Shown: positions 48,516 to 59,559, counted from the first letter of the stretch. The stretch: DNA of 64,000 nucleotides from Mesorhizobium waimense (GCF_003601975.1 NZ_QZWZ01000011.1:124001-188000); one strand, 5' to 3'. The notes: generated by a model from the sequence alone, not told the origin. Numbers and translations: made by a program.

Positions 48516-48641
48516 GATGTGGGGCGGCCTGCGCCAGTGCTGGAATTCGGTTGGCCGCCATTGGTTGGCGATTGCGTGGCATCGCGAAACTGGGGCACAT
48601 CGTCTGTCCGATCAAGCCGCAATCAGCAAGGCAGCAATCCT

Positions 48642-49973
48642 TTGGATGCGACCCAAGCCAACGCCAGAGCCTTCGTCGTCACCAACCGCTCGGTGCTCGC
48701 CATCGCGGTGCCGATGACACTTGCCTATTTGACGACGCCGTTGCTCGGCATCGTCGATACCGCGGTGATCGGGCAGTTCGGTGACGCAGCCCTGCTCGGC
48801 GGCCTGGCGGCAGGCGCGCTGGTCTTCGACGTCGTCTTCACCACCTTCAATTTCCTGCGCTCCGGCACCACCGGCCTCGTCGCCCAGGCTTTTGGACGCG
48901 GCGACGATCTGGAGGAGCAGGCGGTATTTTGGCGCGCTGTGCTGATCGCGGTCGTCGCCGGCATCGCATTTGCAGCACTTGCGCCATTGATCGCCATTGC
49001 CGGGCAAAAGTTCATGGGCGCAGAACCGCGCGTCAGCGAGGCAATGGCCGTCTACATCCGCATCAGATTGCTCGCAGCACCGTTCTCGCTGATCAACTAC
49101 GCCATTCTGGGTTACGTGCTCGGGCGCGGCGAAGGCGGGCTGGGATTGATGCTGCAGGCGGTGCTGAATGGCATCAACATCGTTCTCTGCATCCTGCTCG
49201 GACTGGAACTCGGCTGGGGCGTCACAGGTGTCGCATGGGCGACCGTCACCGGCGAGTTCCTTGCCATGCTGCTTGGGCTGACCATCGTCGTCAGGCGGTT
49301 CCGGGCCGCGCCCCGGCTGCCCCGCCATCGCATCCTCGACATGACGGCCTTCCGGCACATGCTGTCGCTCAACCGCGACATCATGATCCGCTCGTTCTCG
49401 CTGCTCGCCGCCTTCGCGCTGTTTACCCGCCAGGGTGCGCAGTTCGGCACGGTGACGCTGGCCGCCAACGCCGTGCTGATGAACTTCTTCCTCATCGCCG
49501 GCTACTTCCTCGACGGTTTCGCCACTGCCGCCGAACAGCTTGCGGGACGGGCCATCGGCGCGCGCGCCGCCGCGCCTTTCCACCGGGCGGTGCGGCTGAC
49601 CCTGTTTTGGGGTTTTGGGCTGGCGGGAGCGGCGACGCTTGTCCTGCTCACCGGCGGCGCCGGTCTGGTCGCCCTGGTCACCACGTCGCAGGATGTTCGC
49701 ACCGTCGCCGATAGCTACCTGCCCTGGGCTGCCTTCACCGCGCTCAGCGGCGTGCTGGCCTTCCAGATGGACGGTGTCTTCATCGGCGCCACCTGGTCGC
49801 GCGACATGCGCAACATGATGCTGCTGTCGTTTCTCGCCTTCAGCGCCGCGCTGTTCACGCTCGCGCCCACCTTCGGCAACAACGGCCTGTGGGCGTCGCT
49901 GCACGTCTTCCTGCTGGTGCGCGGCTTCAGCCTGCTGGCGATTTTGCGGCTGCGCGTGCGAACCGCCTTTTAG
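48642..49973 (+). CDS. MATE family efflux transporter (DinF-like)
   Basis: A 443-residue MATE exporter with about twelve membrane segments. The family opening VLAIAVPMTLAYLTTPLLGI is near residue 16, and VDTAVIGQFG follows. It exports organic cations or other toxic compounds in exchange for protons or sodium. No ATG lies near the homologous start; the TTG at 48642 with AAGGCA upstream is the best choice. The long open frame extending back to 47973 is a shadow of the deacetylase gene. Its stop overlaps the pyrD stop by three to four bases. Confidence 0.88.
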   Translation: MDATQANARAFVVTNRSVLAIAVPMTLAYLTTPLLGIVDTAVIGQFGDAALLGGLAAGALVFDVVFTTFNFLRSGTTGLVAQAFGRGDDLEEQAVFWRAVLIAVVAGIAFAALAPLIAIAGQKFMGAEPRVSEAMAVYIRIRLLAAPFSLINYAILGYVLGRGEGGLGLMLQAVLNGINIVLCILLGLELGWGVTGVAWATVTGEFLAMLLGLTIVVRRFRAAPRLPRHRILDMTAFRHMLSLNRDIMIRSFSLLAAFALFTRQGAQFGTVTLAANAVLMNFFLIAGYFLDGFATAAEQLAGRAIGARAAAPFHRAVRLTLFWGFGLAGAATLVLLTGGAGLVALVTTSQDVRTVADSYLPWAAFTALSGVLAFQMDGVFIGATWSRDMRNMMLLSFLAFSAALFTLAPTFGNNGLWASLHVFLLVRGFSLLAILRLRVRTAF

Positions 49974-51046
49974 AGCGGCTTCGACGCCCATTTGTCGAGG
50001 CTGATGTCGCGCAACGCCCGGATCGATGTGAGCCGTTCTCTGTCGGCAACACGGACCATGCCGGAAAGAATGCGGCCGGGCAGCGCTGGCCCGGCATAGA
50101 TCATGCTGGTGTAGAGCTGGACGAGATCGGCGCCGGCGCGGATCTTCTCCAGTGCCGTCTCGGCCGAATCGACGCCGCCGACGCCGATGATGGTGCGGTC
50201 CGGCCCGAGCAGTTTGCGCATCTTCGCCAGCACGATGGTCGAGCGCTCGAACAGCGGCTTTCCCGAAAGCCCGCCGGCCTCGCCGGCGACACTGGCGCTG
50301 CGCAGCGCCGGCCGTGAAATGGTGGTGTTGGAGACGATGACGCCGTCCAGCCGCTTTTCGGTGACCTCGGCTGCGATGTCCTCCAGCTCGGCCTCGACAA
50401 GGTCCGGCGCGATCTTGAGGAAGATGGGCGGCTGCGCTGTGGCCGCCCTACGCGCGGCTATGACCCGAGACAAAAGTTCACCGAGTTGCTCGCGCGCCTG
50501 CATGTTGCGCAGGCCCGGCGTGTTCGGCGAGGAGATGTTGACCGTCAGATAGCTGGCGTATTGGGCAAACCGGGCCACGCCGCGTTCGTAGTCGCCGATG
50601 CGGTCGGCGCTGTCCTTGTTGGCGCCTATGTTGACGCCGACGATGCCACCACGGCCCTTGCGCGCGGCAAGGCGCTTTTCGGCGGCCTCATGGCCCTCAT
50701 TGTTGAAGCCCAGCCGGTTGATCACCGCTTCATCCGCCGTCAGCCTGAAGATACGCGGCTTGGGGTTGCCCGCCTGCGGCAGCGGCGTCACGGTACCGAC
50801 CTCGGCGAAGCCGAAGCCGAGGCCAAGCAGCGCGTCCGGCACCTCAGCATTCTTGTCGTAGCCCGCGGCCATGCCGAGCGGATTCGGGAAATCGATCCCG
50901 CAAACACTGACTTTCAGTCGTTTATCTCGCGGCGGCCGTCCGGCTACCGGCAGGCCGCATCTCAGCGCGGCGATCGACAGCCCGTGGGCTGCTTCCGGAT
51001 CGAACGTGAACAGCAGCTTCTGGCCGATCCGGTCGAGCACGCTCAT
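49970..51046 (-). CDS. pyrD: Dihydroorotate dehydrogenase (quinone), class 2
   Basis: A 358-residue class 2 enzyme. It has the N-terminal membrane-associated helix region (residues 1-40), AAGYDKNAEVPDALLGLGFG, and the catalytic-serine segment NISSPNTPGLRNMQ. The FMN segments are VSNTTISRP and GVGGVDSAETALEKIRAGAD, with QLYTSMIYAGP at the end. It oxidises dihydroorotate in pyrimidine synthesis and passes electrons to ubiquinone. The start overlaps the upstream DUF952 gene by four bases (ATGA). Confidence 0.95.
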   Translation of the reverse strand: MSVLDRIGQKLLFTFDPEAAHGLSIAALRCGLPVAGRPPRDKRLKVSVCGIDFPNPLGMAAGYDKNAEVPDALLGLGFGFAEVGTVTPLPQAGNPKPRIFRLTADEAVINRLGFNNEGHEAAEKRLAARKGRGGIVGVNIGANKDSADRIGDYERGVARFAQYASYLTVNISSPNTPGLRNMQAREQLGELLSRVIAARRAATAQPPIFLKIAPDLVEAELEDIAAEVTEKRLDGVIVSNTTISRPALRSASVAGEAGGLSGKPLFERSTIVLAKMRKLLGPDRTIIGVGGVDSAETALEKIRAGADLVQLYTSMIYAGPALPGRILSGMVRVADRERLTSIRALRDISLDKWASKPL

Positions 51047-51393
51047 TTGGCCTCCAGCGCCGGGAATTGGTGCAGGCCGTCGGTGCCGAGCGGCAGCGGA
51101 CGGACCCAGATTACCGCCTCGAGATCCAGCGGGGCGTAGAGGTGCGGGAACAGCGCACCACCGCGCGACACCTCGTATTTCAGCGCGTCGCCGAGCCGGC
51201 TGCCGTCGATTGCGATCAGCAGCAGGTCGGCCTGGCCGGCGAAGTGCCTGGCCGCCGTCTCCCGCACCTGACCGGCGGTAGAGAAATGGATGAAGCCGTC
51301 GGCGACGTCGATCGCAGCACCTGTGAAGCGGCCGTTTTTCTCGGCCTCGCGCCACAGGGCTTCGGGCGCGATCTTGTAGATAATCTGAGACAT
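51043..51393 (-). CDS. DUF952 family protein
   Basis: A 116-residue protein. The family pattern is clear: IYKIAPEALWREAEKNGRF, GFIHFSTAGQVRETA, then FPHLYAPLDLEAVIWVRPL. DUF952 has an ADP-ribosyltransferase-like fold of unknown function. It is coupled to pyrD by an ATGA overlap, a common arrangement in Rhizobiales. The start at 51393 is where homology begins. Confidence 0.9.
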   Translation of the reverse strand: MSQIIYKIAPEALWREAEKNGRFTGAAIDVADGFIHFSTAGQVRETAARHFAGQADLLLIAIDGSRLGDALKYEVSRGGALFPHLYAPLDLEAVIWVRPLPLGTDGLHQFPALEAK

Positions 51394-51497
51394 GGCTGCG
51401 CTATAGTCCGAACCGATCATGCGGGGAAGGGCAACTCTTCCCCATTTACGGCGCAAACCTGTGATAAGGTGCGCATACTGGCTCGTGGAGGTTGAAC

Positions 51498-51926
51498 ATG
51501 CGTCTGCAGTACATACTGATCCCCGCCGCACTGGTATCGCTGATCGCGGCGTCGGCCTGGTCCGAGGAGACCGACCGCTACAAACTGGAAAAATCCACCA
51601 ATGGCTATGTCCGCATGGATACGCAGACCGGCGCCATGTCGATCTGCGAGGAGCGCGCCGGCCAACTGGTGTGCAAGATGGCGGCCGACGAACGCGCCGC
51701 CTTCCAGGACGAGGTCGACCGCCTGCAGACTTCGATGAAGGCCATGGACGAGCGCGTCACCAGGCTTGAGAACTCGCTGTCCGCCCGCCTCGAATCCAAG
51801 CTGCCCAGCGAAGAGGATTTCAACAAGACGATGAGCTATATGGAGCGCTTCCTGCGTGGCTTCATGGGCATCGTCAAGGATATGGAAAAGGACGACGGCG
51901 CCCAGCTCAACTCGCAGAAGACCTGA
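51498..51926 (+). CDS. Secreted hypothetical protein with coiled coil
   Basis: A 142-residue protein with a signal peptide (LIPAALVSLIAASAWS). A short domain follows (YKLEKSTNGYVRMDTQTG, then MSICEERAGQLVCKMAADE with two cysteines likely to form a disulfide). A coiled coil covers residues 72-102. GGAGG lies six bases before the ATG at 51498. Similar small exported proteins are common in Rhizobiales, but I know no function. Confidence 0.8.
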   Translation: MRLQYILIPAALVSLIAASAWSEETDRYKLEKSTNGYVRMDTQTGAMSICEERAGQLVCKMAADERAAFQDEVDRLQTSMKAMDERVTRLENSLSARLESKLPSEEDFNKTMSYMERFLRGFMGIVKDMEKDDGAQLNSQKT

Positions 51927-52046
51927 GCTGCGCCTGTGGAAAAATGCGTGTCAGGCCTTTGCCGCTTGAAAACAGGGCGCATCGCCGCATAATCGTTCCG
52001 GTCCCGTAAAAGCAGTCAATCATCAGCGGGATTTGGGGAGGACCAT

Positions 52047-52706
52047 TTGCCGTCGGGCTACACGTTCGTCATCGCCGACGACCATCCGCTTTTCCGCGGC
52101 GCCCTGAAAGAGGCGCTTGCCGGCATTGGCGATGTCGCCGCCATTCACGAAGCCGGCGATTTCGAGAGCGCCAAGGCGCTGGTCGTGGCCAATGAAGATG
52201 TCGACATGGTGCTGCTCGACCTGTCGATGCCAGGCGCCAGCGGCCTGTCCGGCCTGATCTCGCTGCGCGGCGTTCACCCGGCGGTGCCGCTGGTGGTGGT
52301 GTCGGCGCATGACGACCCGGTGACGATCCGGCGCGCCCTCGACCTCGGCGCCTCGGGCTTCATCTCCAAGTCGGCCAGCATGGAGGAGATCCGCGGCGCC
52401 GTGCAGTCGGTGTTGGCCGGCGACATAGCGGCGCCTATCGGCATCGATCTCGGTGTCGAACGCGATCCCGAGATTTCGGACCTGATCAAGCGCCTGCAGG
52501 CGCTGACGCCGCAGCAGACGCGCGTGCTCGGCATGCTGGCGGAAGGACTGTTGAACAAGCAGATCGCCTACGAACTCGGCGTCTCCGAGGCCACGATCAA
52601 GGCGCATGTCTCGGCCATCCTGCAGAAGCTCGGCGTCGACAGCCGCACCCAGGCGGTTATCCAACTGGCCAAGATCGGCGCCGATCCGTTGCAGGCTACA
52701 GGCTGA
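52047..52706 (+). CDS. LuxR/FixJ-type response regulator (CrbR-like)
   Basis: A 219-residue response regulator. The receiver domain has the acidic pair ADDHP (residues 10-14), the phosphorylated Asp58 (MVLLDLSMPG) and a conserved Lys in FISKSAS. The C-terminal LuxR HTH starts near 150 (LTPQQTRVLGMLAEGLLN). The TTG start at 52047 follows GGGGAGGA. It converges with the large hybrid kinase gene 19 bp away, its likely partner. Confidence 0.9.
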   Translation: MPSGYTFVIADDHPLFRGALKEALAGIGDVAAIHEAGDFESAKALVVANEDVDMVLLDLSMPGASGLSGLISLRGVHPAVPLVVVSAHDDPVTIRRALDLGASGFISKSASMEEIRGAVQSVLAGDIAAPIGIDLGVERDPEISDLIKRLQALTPQQTRVLGMLAEGLLNKQIAYELGVSEATIKAHVSAILQKLGVDSRTQAVIQLAKIGADPLQATG

Positions 52707-52725
52707 CCCTTGGATACGGGTCGAA

Positions 52726-55700
52726 TTATTCGGCCGCTGAGGCCAGCGGCCCGACCCTGGCCATCATCGAACGCAGCACAGCCGGTTTTAGCGGCTTGTT
52801 AATCACCGGCACATCAAGCCCGCCGGCAGCAGTGCGGACCTCTCTGGAGCGGTCGGCCGTGACCAGGACGGCCGGTAAATCATGGCCGTGAATCGACCGC
52901 AACGTCTCGATGGCATCCAGTCCGGTGCCGCCGTCGAGATGATAGTCCGCAAGCACGATATCCGGCCGACCCATGCCGGATGCCGCCTCGACACCCGTGA
53001 CGGTGTCGACGCTGCAGCCCCAGCCCTCGAGCAGCAGCCGCATCCCGTCGAGGATGCGGGCGTCGTTGTCGATGCAGAGAACACGCAGTCCAGCCAGCGA
53101 GTTTGTCGCGCGCACCGGCGTCTTCGCCTCGATCTCGCGCCGGGGCGCCTCGGCCGCCACCACCGGCAGGATCACGGAAAAGTGCGTGCCCTTGCCCGGG
53201 TTGGAAAATATCCGGATTTCGAGCCTCAGCACGCGAGCGATACGGTCGACGATGGAGAGGCCGAGGCCGAGGCCTTCGGCTTCGCGCGCGCCTTCGTCGA
53301 GCCGGGTGAATTCGTGGAACACCGTGTTCAGCTTGTCGCCGGCGATGCCGATGCCGGTGTCGATCACCTGGATTTCGGCCAGTTCCCCGCGCCGCCGCAC
53401 GCCGACCAGGATGCGCCCGTGGCGGGTGTATTTGATGGCGTTGGAGATGAGGTTCTGGATCAGCCGGCGCAAAAGGTTGCGGTCGGTCATCACGCAGAGC
53501 GACGACGGCATAATGGTCAGCTCAAGCTTCTTTTCGGCGGCGAGCGGCCGGAAATCGTTGCCGATCTGGCGGAGCAGCCCGTCCAGGCTGAAGGCGGTGT
53601 CGTCCGGCTTCATTGCACCTGCATCAAGGCGGGAAATGTCGAGCACCGCGCCCAGAATGGTCTCGACCGATTCCAGTGAGGATTCGATGTTGACCGCCGC
53701 CCTGCCTGCCGGGCCCTTGCCGGCCTTTTCGATCAGCGACGAGCAATAGAGCCGGGCGGCATTCAGCGGCTGCAGGATGTCATGGCCGGCGGCGGCGAGG
53801 AAGCGCGTCTTGCCGAGATTGGCCTCCTCGGCCAGCATCTGCGCCTGCGCCAGCTCCTCATTGACGCGGGTCAGTTCGATGGTGCGCGTCTTGACCCGCT
53901 GCTCCAGCGATTCATTGGCTCGCTTCAGCGCCAGATCCTGTTCGACGCGCCCGGAGATGTCGGCATAGGTGGCGACGATGCCGCCGTCCGGCATCGGGTT
54001 GGAACGCAGCTCAAGGATGCGGCCACTGGTCTTCAACTCCATCTGCCACGGGCTGACGAAGCTGGTCAGGCGGTTCAGCATCGCCACCCGCTGGTCGGAC
54101 GGAATGTCGCCGCGCTGCGCGAGGTGATGCAGGATGCGGTCGAGCGAGACGCCGACTTGGCCCATCTCGTCGGGCAGGTCGAACAGCGCCCGGTACTGGC
54201 GATTCCAGCAGATCAGGCGGAAATCCCGGTCGAAGACGGTAATGCCCTGTTCCATCTGGTCGAGCGCGATCTGCAGCAGGTCGCGGTTGTGCTGCAGCGC
54301 CTCGGTGGCGTCGTCGAGCAGGCGGAAGGTATCCTTGGATTCGCGGTCGTTGCGCCGGAACAACAGCGACAGGATCAGCCGCGCCGAGGAGGAACCGACG
54401 GCGCTCGCCAGCAATTGCTCGGAAAAGCGGATGACGTCCATGCTCGCCTGCTCGTTGCCTAGCAGCGTGGTGCCGTTGGTCTTTTCGAACGACTGGAAGG
54501 AGCGCTCGGTGCGCTCGACGCCGAGATAGCGCGAGATCGTGTCCTTGAGGTCATTGACGGTGATGGCGGTGCGGAAGCGGCGCAGGCTGGGCATCGGGCC
54601 GGCCTCGCGCGGCACGAAGATCGCCGCCTGGATGCGTTCCAGCGGCACCGATGCGCGCGACAGCGAACCCAGGACAAAGAACACCGCGTTGATCGACAGG
54701 CTCCACAGGACGCCATGGTTCAACGGTTCGGCGACGGTGCCGAACAGCGCCTGCGGCCGTAGCGCCTCGAAGCCGAACAGGCCGTGGACGATGATGTCGG
54801 CATCCGGCGCGGCGAGCGAGGGCAAAAGCAGCGTGTAGCCCCAGCAGAGGATGCCGGCGACCATGCCAAGTGCTGCACCCCTGCCATTGGCTCCGCGCCA
54901 GATCAGCCCGCCGATCAGCGCCGGCGCGAACTGGGCGATGGCCGCGAACGACATCAGGCCGATGGAGGAGAGCCGCGCATTGTTGGTGCTCTCGCGATAG
55001 TAGAGGAAGGCGATGAACAGCATGACGAAGATTGCGCCGCGCCGCACATTGAGGATCAGCGACGACCAGTCTTCGCTTTCGGACGTCGTGGTCTTGAGCA
55101 GGCGGCGCACGAACAGCGGGATGACAAGGTCGTTGGAAATCATGATCGACAGCGCAACGCTTTCGACGATGACCATAGCCGTCGCCGCCGACAGACCGCC
55201 GATGAAGGCGGCCATGGCCAGCACATCATGGCCGCTGAACAGAGGCAGCGCCAGCACATAGAGGTCGCTGCTCGTCCTGGTCCCGACCAGCGACAGGCCG
55301 GCAAAGGCGATAGGCAGCACGAATAGGTTGATCGCGACAAGGTAGAGCGGAAACACCCAGGTCGCGGTGCGAAGTTCAGCCTCGCCGCGGTTCTCGACGA
55401 TGGTGACGTAGAACTGGCGCGGCAGCATGATGATGGCAAAGCCGCTGAGGCCGGTCAGCACCAGCCAGGTGGCCAAGGAGGTGTTATAGCCCATCGCCTG
55501 CCGCACCTCGCCATTCTCAGCGAGCTTGTCGAACATGTCGCCCGGTCCGCCGAAGATCAGGAAGGTGACCATCAGGCCGATCGCCAGGAAGGCGGCGAGC
55601 TTGACCACGGTTTCCACCGCCACCGCCAGCACCAGCCCATCCTGATGCTCGGTGGCGTCGGCATGGCGGGTGCCGAACAGCACAGCAAACAGCGCCAAAA

Positions 55701-56202
55701 GCATGGCGACGACCAGCGAGATGTCGCTGACGAAGGGATCGAAGGAAGGCGGCGATCCCGTGTAGTGCTCGACCATCAGGCTGACCGAGCCGGAGATCGC
55801 CTTCAATTGCAGCGCGATGTAGGGCACCGCGCCGATCGTCGCGATCAGCGTGGCGATCGCCGCGACGGTGAAGCTCTTGCCGTAGCGGGCGCCGAGGAAG
55901 TCGGCGATCGAGGTGATCTTCTCGGTCTTGGCCAGCCTGACGATGCGGTTGAGCAGCGGAAAGCCGAACACGAACACCAGCACCGGGCCGGTATAGATGC
56001 CGAGGAATTCGAGGCCGCGTTCGGAGGACAGGCCGACCGAGCCGAAGAAGGTCCAGGAGGTGCAGTAGATGGCGAGGCTGAGCGCATAGATGAACGGACG
56101 GGCGCGGTCCGGCCCTGCCGAGCGCCGGTCGCCAAGGCTGGCGATGACGAACAGCAGCGTCACATAGGCGATGGCGATGATGACGATGAACCAGCCCTGC
56201 AC
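52726..56202 (-). CDS. Hybrid sensor histidine kinase with sodium:solute symporter domain (CrbS/MxtR-like)
   Basis: A 1158-residue protein. Residues 1-~490 are a sodium:solute symporter-like domain with about 12-13 membrane segments ([26 protein letters not shown]). Then come a PAS domain ([19 protein letters not shown]), a coiled coil, and HisKA with [12 protein letters not shown]. An HATPase domain follows ([26 protein letters not shown]), then a C-terminal receiver ([23 protein letters not shown]). This is the architecture of CrbS/MxtR, kinases of the acetate/short-chain carbon switch. I chose the GTG at 56202; the frame extends to a TTG at 56232. Confidence 0.88.
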   Translation of the reverse strand: MQGWFIVIIAIAYVTLLFVIASLGDRRSAGPDRARPFIYALSLAIYCTSWTFFGSVGLSSERGLEFLGIYTGPVLVFVFGFPLLNRIVRLAKTEKITSIADFLGARYGKSFTVAAIATLIATIGAVPYIALQLKAISGSVSLMVEHYTGSPPSFDPFVSDISLVVAMLLALFAVLFGTRHADATEHQDGLVLAVAVETVVKLAAFLAIGLMVTFLIFGGPGDMFDKLAENGEVRQAMGYNTSLATWLVLTGLSGFAIIMLPRQFYVTIVENRGEAELRTATWVFPLYLVAINLFVLPIAFAGLSLVGTRTSSDLYVLALPLFSGHDVLAMAAFIGGLSAATAMVIVESVALSIMISNDLVIPLFVRRLLKTTTSESEDWSSLILNVRRGAIFVMLFIAFLYYRESTNNARLSSIGLMSFAAIAQFAPALIGGLIWRGANGRGAALGMVAGILCWGYTLLLPSLAAPDADIIVHGLFGFEALRPQALFGTVAEPLNHGVLWSLSINAVFFVLGSLSRASVPLERIQAAIFVPREAGPMPSLRRFRTAITVNDLKDTISRYLGVERTERSFQSFEKTNGTTLLGNEQASMDVIRFSEQLLASAVGSSSARLILSLLFRRNDRESKDTFRLLDDATEALQHNRDLLQIALDQMEQGITVFDRDFRLICWNRQYRALFDLPDEMGQVGVSLDRILHHLAQRGDIPSDQRVAMLNRLTSFVSPWQMELKTSGRILELRSNPMPDGGIVATYADISGRVEQDLALKRANESLEQRVKTRTIELTRVNEELAQAQMLAEEANLGKTRFLAAAGHDILQPLNAARLYCSSLIEKAGKGPAGRAAVNIESSLESVETILGAVLDISRLDAGAMKPDDTAFSLDGLLRQIGNDFRPLAAEKKLELTIMPSSLCVMTDRNLLRRLIQNLISNAIKYTRHGRILVGVRRRGELAEIQVIDTGIGIAGDKLNTVFHEFTRLDEGAREAEGLGLGLSIVDRIARVLRLEIRIFSNPGKGTHFSVILPVVAAEAPRREIEAKTPVRATNSLAGLRVLCIDNDARILDGMRLLLEGWGCSVDTVTGVEAASGMGRPDIVLADYHLDGGTGLDAIETLRSIHGHDLPAVLVTADRSREVRTAAGGLDVPVINKPLKPAVLRSMMARVGPLASAAE

Positions 56203-56437
56203 GGTCCGAAATTCCTCCCGGCACAGACGCAATCACAGCTTGGAGGTCGAGTCCATCGCGGCTTTCGGCGCATGGCTATCAGGTCTGTCGGACATTTGGC
56301 CGCTGACTCAGGGGAAGGAGAAAGCAGCTGCTTTCGCGCTTTGCTTCTGTTGCAACCAAGGGTTTTTGTTATGGTGGGCGTGGGCCGGCGCCGAAGGGAT
56401 GGTGGAGGCGGCGCGCGGCCATGGCAAGGAGGGTCGA

Positions 56438-56857
56438 ATGCTGAAAGAATTCCAGGAATTCATTTCAAAGGGCAATGTCATGGACTTGGCCGTCGGTGTC
56501 ATCATCGGCGCCGCCTTCGGCAAGATCGTTGATTCCCTTGTCAACGACATCATCATGCCTTTCATCGGCGCACTCGGCGGTGTCGATTTTTCGAACTACT
56601 TCTTCGCCCTGTCGTCCAACGTGCATTCAACCAACCTTGTCGATGCGCGCAAGGAAGGCGCGGTGTTCGCCTACGGGAATTTCATCACCGTGGCGCTGAA
56701 CTTCATCATCCTCGCTTTCATCATCTTCCTGATGGTCAAGGCGGTGAACAATATGCGCAGGCGGCTAGAGAAAGAGAAGCCGGCAGCACCCGCCGCTCCA
56801 CCGCCCGCCGATGTCGCTTTGCTCACCGAAATTCGCGATCTGCTCGCCAGGAAATAG
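56438..56857 (+). CDS. mscL: Large-conductance mechanosensitive channel
   Basis: A 139-residue MscL. The N-terminal helix [20 protein letters not shown] leads into TM1, a periplasmic loop and TM2 ([20 protein letters not shown]). It ends in a cytoplasmic bundle after a Pro/Ala linker. It releases solutes on osmotic downshock. AAGGAGGG precedes the ATG, and a strong terminator follows. Confidence 0.96.
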   Translation: MLKEFQEFISKGNVMDLAVGVIIGAAFGKIVDSLVNDIIMPFIGALGGVDFSNYFFALSSNVHSTNLVDARKEGAVFAYGNFITVALNFIILAFIIFLMVKAVNNMRRRLEKEKPAAPAAPPPADVALLTEIRDLLARK

Positions 56858-56882
56858 GCGACTGCAGATTCTTGGACCAAGA

Positions 56883-56908
56883 CCCCGGCCGCTCGCGGCC
56901 GGGGTTTT
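56883..56908 (+). terminator. Intrinsic terminator after mscL
   Basis: A perfect 10-bp stem CCCCGGCCGC / GCGGCCGGGG with a two-base TC centre (the real loop opens a little wider), followed by TTTTCTGTTTT. It lies 25 bp after the mscL stop. Confidence 0.85.
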
Positions 56909-56966
56909 CTGTTTTCGCTTCTGGTAAAACGCGCTAGCACTCGCTGGCATCAAAACGGACTTATCC

Positions 56967-58133
56967 ATGACCCTGATCCAGACCCTGCGCGCCGAAGCCC
57001 GCGCCGCGCCCGAAAGCGGCATCGTCGCCGTCGTCAAACACGGCCGCCTGCGCGACGGCCTGATCCCGCTCTGGGCCGGCGAGGGCGATCTGCCGACGCC
57101 TGCCTTCATCAGCGACGCCGCTGCCCGCGGACTGGCCGCCGGCGAGACCTTCTACACCTGGCAGAAGGGCATTCCGGAGCTCAGGCAGGCGCTCGCCCGC
57201 TACTACGACAGGCATTTCGGCAAAAGCTTCGGCGAGGAAGAATTCATCGTCACCGCCTCCGGCATGCATGCCATCCAACTGGCCATCGACGCCGTCGCCG
57301 GCAGTGGCGATGAGGTCATCTATCTGTCGCCGGCCTGGCCGAACTTCGCCGCCGCCGCTGGTGTCGCCGGCGCCGTTCCGGTGGCGGTCACGCTCGACCA
57401 GTCCGGCAATGGCTGGTCCTGCGATGTAGACAAGATCGCAGCCGCGATCACGCCAAGGACCAAGGCGCTGTTCGTCAACACGCCGTCCAACCCGACCGGC
57501 TGGACCGCCGACCGGGAGACGCTGCAGGCGATCCTCGACCTCGCCCGCGAAAGAGGCATCTGGATCATCGCCGACGAGATTTATGCGTTGTTCCACTACG
57601 GCCACGGCCGTGCGCCGTCCTTCCTCGACATCGCGACGGCGGAAGACCGCATCCTGTTCGTCAACAGTTTTTCCAAGAACTGGGCGATGACCGGCTGGCG
57701 CGTCGGCTGGATCAAGACCCATCCCGCATTGCAGCAGGTGTTCGAGAACCTGATCCAGTATTCGACCTCGGGCGTAGCCCAGTTCATGCAGCGCGGCGCC
57801 GTCGCGGCGCTCGACGAGGGTGATACCTTTATAGTTGAGCAGGTGGAGCGGGCGCACGCGGCGCGCGATCTGGTCTGCGGCATCCTTGGCGAAACCGGCA
57901 AGGCGCGCTTCACCGTGCCGCAAGGCGCGTTCTACCTGTTCTTCACGGTCGACGGCATCACCGATTCCCGAACCGCCGCTTTCGACATCGTCGACCAGGC
58001 CAATGTCGGCCTGGCGCCCGGCACCGCATTCGGCCCCGGCGGCGAAGCCTTCCTCAGGTTATGTTTCCACCGCCGCCTCGACCAACTCGAGGAAGCCGCG
58101 CACCGGCTGGCGAAATGGATGAAGACCGTTTGA
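56967..58133 (+). CDS. PLP-dependent class I/II aminotransferase
   Basis: A 388-residue fold-type I aminotransferase. It shows the conserved Asn of NTPSNPTGW, the PLP-contacting DEIYALFHYG and the Schiff-base lysine in NSFSKNWAMTGWRVGW. The C-terminal substrate arginine is in EAFLRLCFH. It resembles aspartate/aromatic aminotransferases; the substrate is not determined. It stands alone between mscL and hemA. Confidence 0.88.
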   Translation: MTLIQTLRAEARAAPESGIVAVVKHGRLRDGLIPLWAGEGDLPTPAFISDAAARGLAAGETFYTWQKGIPELRQALARYYDRHFGKSFGEEEFIVTASGMHAIQLAIDAVAGSGDEVIYLSPAWPNFAAAAGVAGAVPVAVTLDQSGNGWSCDVDKIAAAITPRTKALFVNTPSNPTGWTADRETLQAILDLARERGIWIIADEIYALFHYGHGRAPSFLDIATAEDRILFVNSFSKNWAMTGWRVGWIKTHPALQQVFENLIQYSTSGVAQFMQRGAVAALDEGDTFIVEQVERAHAARDLVCGILGETGKARFTVPQGAFYLFFTVDGITDSRTAAFDIVDQANVGLAPGTAFGPGGEAFLRLCFHRRLDQLEEAAHRLAKWMKTV

Positions 58134-58139
58134 TCCGCC

Positions 58140-58288
58140 CTGAAGCCGGATTGAAACTCGCTTCGGCGAGTCAGCTGGCGTGGCTTTCGACAACCGGAGC
58201 GCAGCGGACATTCAAGTCCGTGAGCACCGGGAGCGGAGAAAGCTGCGGCAGATGGCCGTCGGAGTAGGGTTTCAAACGGCTTCAGCCG
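58140..58288. repeat. Inverted-repeat element between aminotransferase and hemA genes
   Basis: TGAAGCCGGATTGAAAC (from 58141) corresponds, imperfectly inverted, to GTTTCAAACGGCTTCAGCCG (58269-58288), which overlaps the end of hemA. Between them lie GC-rich segments with short direct motifs. No gene is seen. It resembles a palindromic intergenic unit; the family is not recognised. Confidence 0.5.
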
Positions 58289-59559
58289 CCTGACTTCGGC
58301 ACCAGCAACGGTATAATCCGGTCGCTCTTGGCGACCGCAGGCCGGCCGGCCGCGCCATAGGGGATGCCGAGCGCATCCCAGGTCTCGACCAGTGCGTCCT
58401 GCAGTTCAGCGATCAATTGATCGGAGTGGAACGGCGTCGGCGTGATGCGCAGCCGCTCGGTGCCGCGTGGCACGGTCGGATAGTTGATCGGCTGGATATA
58501 GATGCCGTGTACGCCGAGCAGGCGGTCGCTGGCCATCTTGCAGAGCTCGGGATCGCCGACCAGCAACGGCACGATATGGGTCGGCGAGTCCATCACCGGC
58601 AGGCCGGCGGCGCCGAGGATCTCCTTGGTCCGCGACGCCTGGCGCTGCTGCGCGTCGCGCTCGGCCTGCGAGCGCTTGAGATGGCGGATCGAGGTGGTTG
58701 CGGCCGCGGCGATCGCCGGCGGCAGCGCCGTGGTGAAGATGAAGCCCGGCGCATAGGAGCGCACGGCGTCGATGACAGCACTTGTGCCGGTGATATAGCC
58801 GCCGAGCGTGCCGAATGCCTTGGCTAAAGTGCCTTCGATGATGTCGATGCGATCGGCCAGCCCCTCGCGCTCGGTGATGCCGCCGCCGCGCGGTCCGTAC
58901 ATGCCGACGGCATGCACCTCGTCGATATAGGTCATGGCGTTGTAGCGCTCGGCGAGTTCGACGATCTGCTTGATCGGCGCGATGTCGCCATCCATCGAAT
59001 AGACGCTTTCGAAGACGATCAGCTTGGCGCGCTCGCGGCCGGCCGCCTGCAACAGGCTTTCGAGATGCGCGACGTCATTGTGGCGGAAGATCTTCTTTTC
59101 GGCGCCCGAGCGCCGCACGCCTTCGATCATCGAGGCGTGGTTCAGCTCGTCCGAGATGATCAGGCAATTGGGCAGCAGCCGCGCGATGGTCGAGATCGAG
59201 GCCTCGTTGGAGACGAAGCCCGAGGTGAAGACCAACGCCGCTTCCTTGTCGTGCAGGTCGGCCAGTTCCAGTTCCAGTTCGACCAGCGGGTTGCTGGTGC
59301 CGGAGATGTTGCGGGTGCCGCCGGCGCCCGAGCCCATCTTGCCGGCCGCGTTCTGAAAGGAGGCGATGACGTCCGGATGCTGGCCCATGCCGAGATAGTC
59401 GTTGGAGCACCAGACGGTGATTTCCTGGGCGCGGCCGTTGGAACGCCAGATGGCGCGCGGGAATTTGCCCACGATGCGCTCGAGGTCGGCGAAAACGCGA
59501 TAGCGCCGCTCGGCATGGAGCTGGTCGATCGCTTCCTCGAAGAACCGCTGGTAGTTCAT
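58282..59559 (-). CDS. hemA: 5-aminolevulinate synthase
   Basis: A 425-residue C4-pathway ALA synthase that condenses glycine and succinyl-CoA. Conserved parts are [40 protein letters not shown], and the PLP lysine in [14 protein letters not shown] chose the ATG at 59559, with GGGAAG upstream; the frame extends to 59697 without family similarity. An FNR/FixK box lies 125 bp upstream, which fits oxygen-dependent control of haem synthesis. Confidence 0.96.
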   Translation of the reverse strand: MNYQRFFEEAIDQLHAERRYRVFADLERIVGKFPRAIWRSNGRAQEITVWCSNDYLGMGQHPDVIASFQNAAGKMGSGAGGTRNISGTSNPLVELELELADLHDKEAALVFTSGFVSNEASISTIARLLPNCLIISDELNHASMIEGVRRSGAEKKIFRHNDVAHLESLLQAAGRERAKLIVFESVYSMDGDIAPIKQIVELAERYNAMTYIDEVHAVGMYGPRGGGITEREGLADRIDIIEGTLAKAFGTLGGYITGTSAVIDAVRSYAPGFIFTTALPPAIAAAATTSIRHLKRSQAERDAQQRQASRTKEILGAAGLPVMDSPTHIVPLLVGDPELCKMASDRLLGVHGIYIQPINYPTVPRGTERLRITPTPFHSDQLIAELQDALVETWDALGIPYGAAGRPAVAKSDRIIPLLVPKSGG

